Assembly: GCF_002374855.1 (NCBI RefSeq)
Contig: NZ_NWVC01000003.1
Coordinates: forward strand, 474,705 to 538,704
Origin: Sphingomonas adhaesiva
Lineage (GTDB): Bacteria; Pseudomonadota; Alphaproteobacteria; Sphingomonadales; Sphingomonadaceae
DNA: 64,000 nucleotides
Direction: 5' to 3'
The notes below the pieces were generated by a model. That model saw only the letters and a list, made by a program, of their open reading frames with translations, had not been told where the DNA came from and ran no database searches. Positions 62,720 to 64,000 of this stretch are shown one piece after another. The position numbers and the translations under genes are program-made. Each line of letters starts with the position of its first letter. Position 1 is the stretch's first letter.

Positions 62720-63691
62720 ATGACCATCCTCGTCACCGGCGCGGCCGGCTTCATCGGCCATGCCGTCGCGCACCGCCTGCTGGACCGCGGCGACAGCGTG
62801 ATCGGGATCGACAATTTCAACGATTATTACGATCCCGCGCTGAAGGAGGCGCGCGCCGCCAGCTTCGCCGACCGGCCGGCGATGCGGATGGTGCGCGGCG
62901 ATATCGCCGATGCCGATCTGGTCGCGGCGCTGGTGCGCGACCATGGCGTTAAGCGGATCGTCCACCTCGCCGCGCAGGCGGGGGTGCGCTACAGCATCGA
63001 CAATCCCTTCGCCTATGAACGGTCGAACCTGGCGGGGCATCTGTCGTTGCTGGAGGCGAGCCGCCATGCGCCGGGGTTCGAGCATCTGGTCTATGCCTCG
63101 TCCAGCTCGGTCTATGGCGACCGGCCGCTGAACGGCGGCGGGTTCAGCGAGGACGATGCCGCGGTGAACCCGGTGTCGCTCTATGCCGCGACCAAGCGCG
63201 CGTGCGAGCTGATGAGCGATGCCTATGCCACGCTCTACAAATTCCCGCAGACCGGACTGCGCTTCTTCACCGTCTACGGCCCGTGGGGGCGGCCGGACAT
63301 GGCAATCTTCGGCTTCACGCGGAAGATCCTGTCGGGCGAGCCGATCGAGGTCTATGGCGAGGGGAAGATGGCGCGCGACTTCACCTTCATCGACGATATC
63401 GTCGACGGGGTGGTGGGGGCGCTTGACCACCCGCCCGCGCGCGGCGCGCACCGCGTCCTCAACATCGGCGACAGCCACCCGGTCGGGCTGATGGACATGA
63501 TCGGCACGCTGGAGGCGGCGCTGGGCCGCACCGCGATCAAGCACATGCGCCCGATGCAGCCCGGCGACGTCACCGCCACCTTCGCCGACGTGGCGAAGCT
63601 GCACGCGCTGACCGGCTATCAGCCGAAGGTGATGCTGCGCGAGGGGATCGGGCGGTTCGTCCACTGGTATCGGGAGTTCTACGGCACATGA
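62720..63691 (+). CDS. NAD-dependent UDP-glucuronate 4-epimerase-like
   Basis: A 323-residue extended SDR: TGAAGFIGHAVAHRLLDRGD, the VIGIDNFNDYYDPALKEAR segment, AAQAGVRYSIDNP, catalytic YASSSSVYGDR and YAATKRACELM. The NDYYD loop and TVYGPWGRPDMA are diagnostic of UDP-glucuronate epimerases. It would turn UDP-glucuronate made by the upstream ugd into UDP-galacturonate. It starts 34 bases after ugd and overlaps manC by 4 bases. Confidence 0.92.
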   Translation: MTILVTGAAGFIGHAVAHRLLDRGDSVIGIDNFNDYYDPALKEARAASFADRPAMRMVRGDIADADLVAALVRDHGVKRIVHLAAQAGVRYSIDNPFAYERSNLAGHLSLLEASRHAPGFEHLVYASSSSVYGDRPLNGGGFSEDDAAVNPVSLYAATKRACELMSDAYATLYKFPQTGLRFFTVYGPWGRPDMAIFGFTRKILSGEPIEVYGEGKMARDFTFIDDIVDGVVGALDHPPARGAHRVLNIGDSHPVGLMDMIGTLEAALGRTAIKHMRPMQPGDVTATFADVAKLHALTGYQPKVMLREGIGRFVHWYREFYGT

Positions 63692-64000
63692 CGCAGATCG
63701 TTCCGGTGATCCTGTCGGGCGGATCGGGGACGCGGCTGTGGCCGCTGTCGCGGGCGGAGAAGCCCAAGCAGTTCCTGTCGCTGACCGCGGCGGAAACGAT
63801 GCTGCAGCTGACGGCGGCGCGCACGCAGGGTGACGGCTTCGCCGCGCCGGTGGTGGTCGCCAATGCCGCGCACGCGGACGAGGTGGAGGCGCAGCTGGCG
63901 GCGGCGGGCGCGACGCCGCAGGCGCTGGTGCTGGAGCCGGTCGGGCGCAACACCGCGCCGGCGATCGCGCTGGCGGCGCTGGCGACCGATCCGCACGCGG
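63688..64000 (+). CDS. manC: Mannose-1-phosphate guanylyltransferase, 5' part
   Basis: Only about 104 N-terminal residues are inside the window. They contain the nucleotidyltransferase motif PVILSGGSGTRLWPLSRAEKP, FLSLTAAETMLQLTAAR and EPVGRNTAPAIALAAL, typical of ManC/CpsB. The enzyme makes GDP-mannose. It is coupled to the epimerase by an ATGA overlap. Whether a C-terminal phosphomannose isomerase domain follows cannot be seen. GDP-mannose implies another sugar pathway next to rhamnose and uronate. Confidence 0.9.
   Translation, partial: MTQIVPVILSGGSGTRLWPLSRAEKPKQFLSLTAAETMLQLTAARTQGDGFAAPVVVANAAHADEVEAQLAAAGATPQALVLEPVGRNTAPAIALAALATDPHA

Overview
This is a GC-rich, gene-dense chromosomal window whose coding style (short intergenic gaps, ATGA or GTGA overlaps, frequent GTG/TTG starts), gene order rsfS-rlmH-envC-like-ctpA and sphingan-like polysaccharide genes point to an alphaproteobacterium of the Sphingomonadaceae, most likely Sphingomonas. 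The assignment is from recognised families only; no search was run.

Bases 1-20.5 kb are mostly housekeeping and catabolic genes: a short-chain dehydrogenase cut by the left edge, an acyl-CoA dehydrogenase, a second dehydrogenase coupled to an MFS sugar symporter, a CHAP-domain secreted protein, msrB, and then a block of proA, nadD, rsfS, rlmH, an EnvC-like factor, ctpA, dsbB and coq7. Small membrane and exported proteins follow, then a PfpI-like protein, a DedA protein, an aldo/keto reductase, and a three-gene minus-strand group of radical SAM protein, hemerythrin and a UdgX-DUF4130 fusion. The radical SAM/UdgX pair is a recurrent but functionally unsolved DNA-repair association.

From about 19.2 kb to the right edge the window is a very large exopolysaccharide locus. 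It has four main transcription blocks. (1) Minus strand 28.6 to 20.4 kb: GT2, O-antigen ligase/polymerase-like protein, GT4, OafA-type acyltransferase with SGNH domain, a second polymerase-like protein, GT4. (2) Minus strand 33.1 to 30.7 kb: PssD-like, PssE-like, PssD-like, GT2; the pssE-like gene is frameshifted inside a four-copy CCGCG tract. (3) Plus strand 33.5 to 40.1 kb: DUF1972 glycosyltransferase, a third polymerase-like protein, GT2, Wzx flippase, GT4, hexapeptide acyltransferase. (4) Minus strand 48.6 to 40.1 kb: rmlA, rmlC, rmlD, a second OafA-type acyltransferase, rmlB, GT4 and a polysaccharide lyase, giving dTDP-rhamnose supply plus decoration and turnover.

To the right is a secretion module: an approximately 1600-residue RTX protein combining a carbohydrate-binding module, a GH5 glycosidase, 96-residue repeats of unknown type, an RTX block, a lyase-like domain and four cadherin-like repeats, followed at once by its probable type I ABC exporter and HlyD adaptor. 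Then come the undecaprenyl-phosphate sugar transferase that would start repeat-unit synthesis, a 38-residue membrane protein, a PilZ (c-di-GMP) protein, UDP-glucose dehydrogenase, a UDP-glucuronate epimerase-like gene and the start of manC. Together these describe synthesis of a rhamnose- and uronate-containing, acylated extracellular polysaccharide with dedicated enzymes that probably bind, trim or anchor it. The number of glycosyltransferases and three polymerase-like proteins suggest more than one glycan. No tRNA, rRNA, insertion sequence or CRISPR array was recognised.
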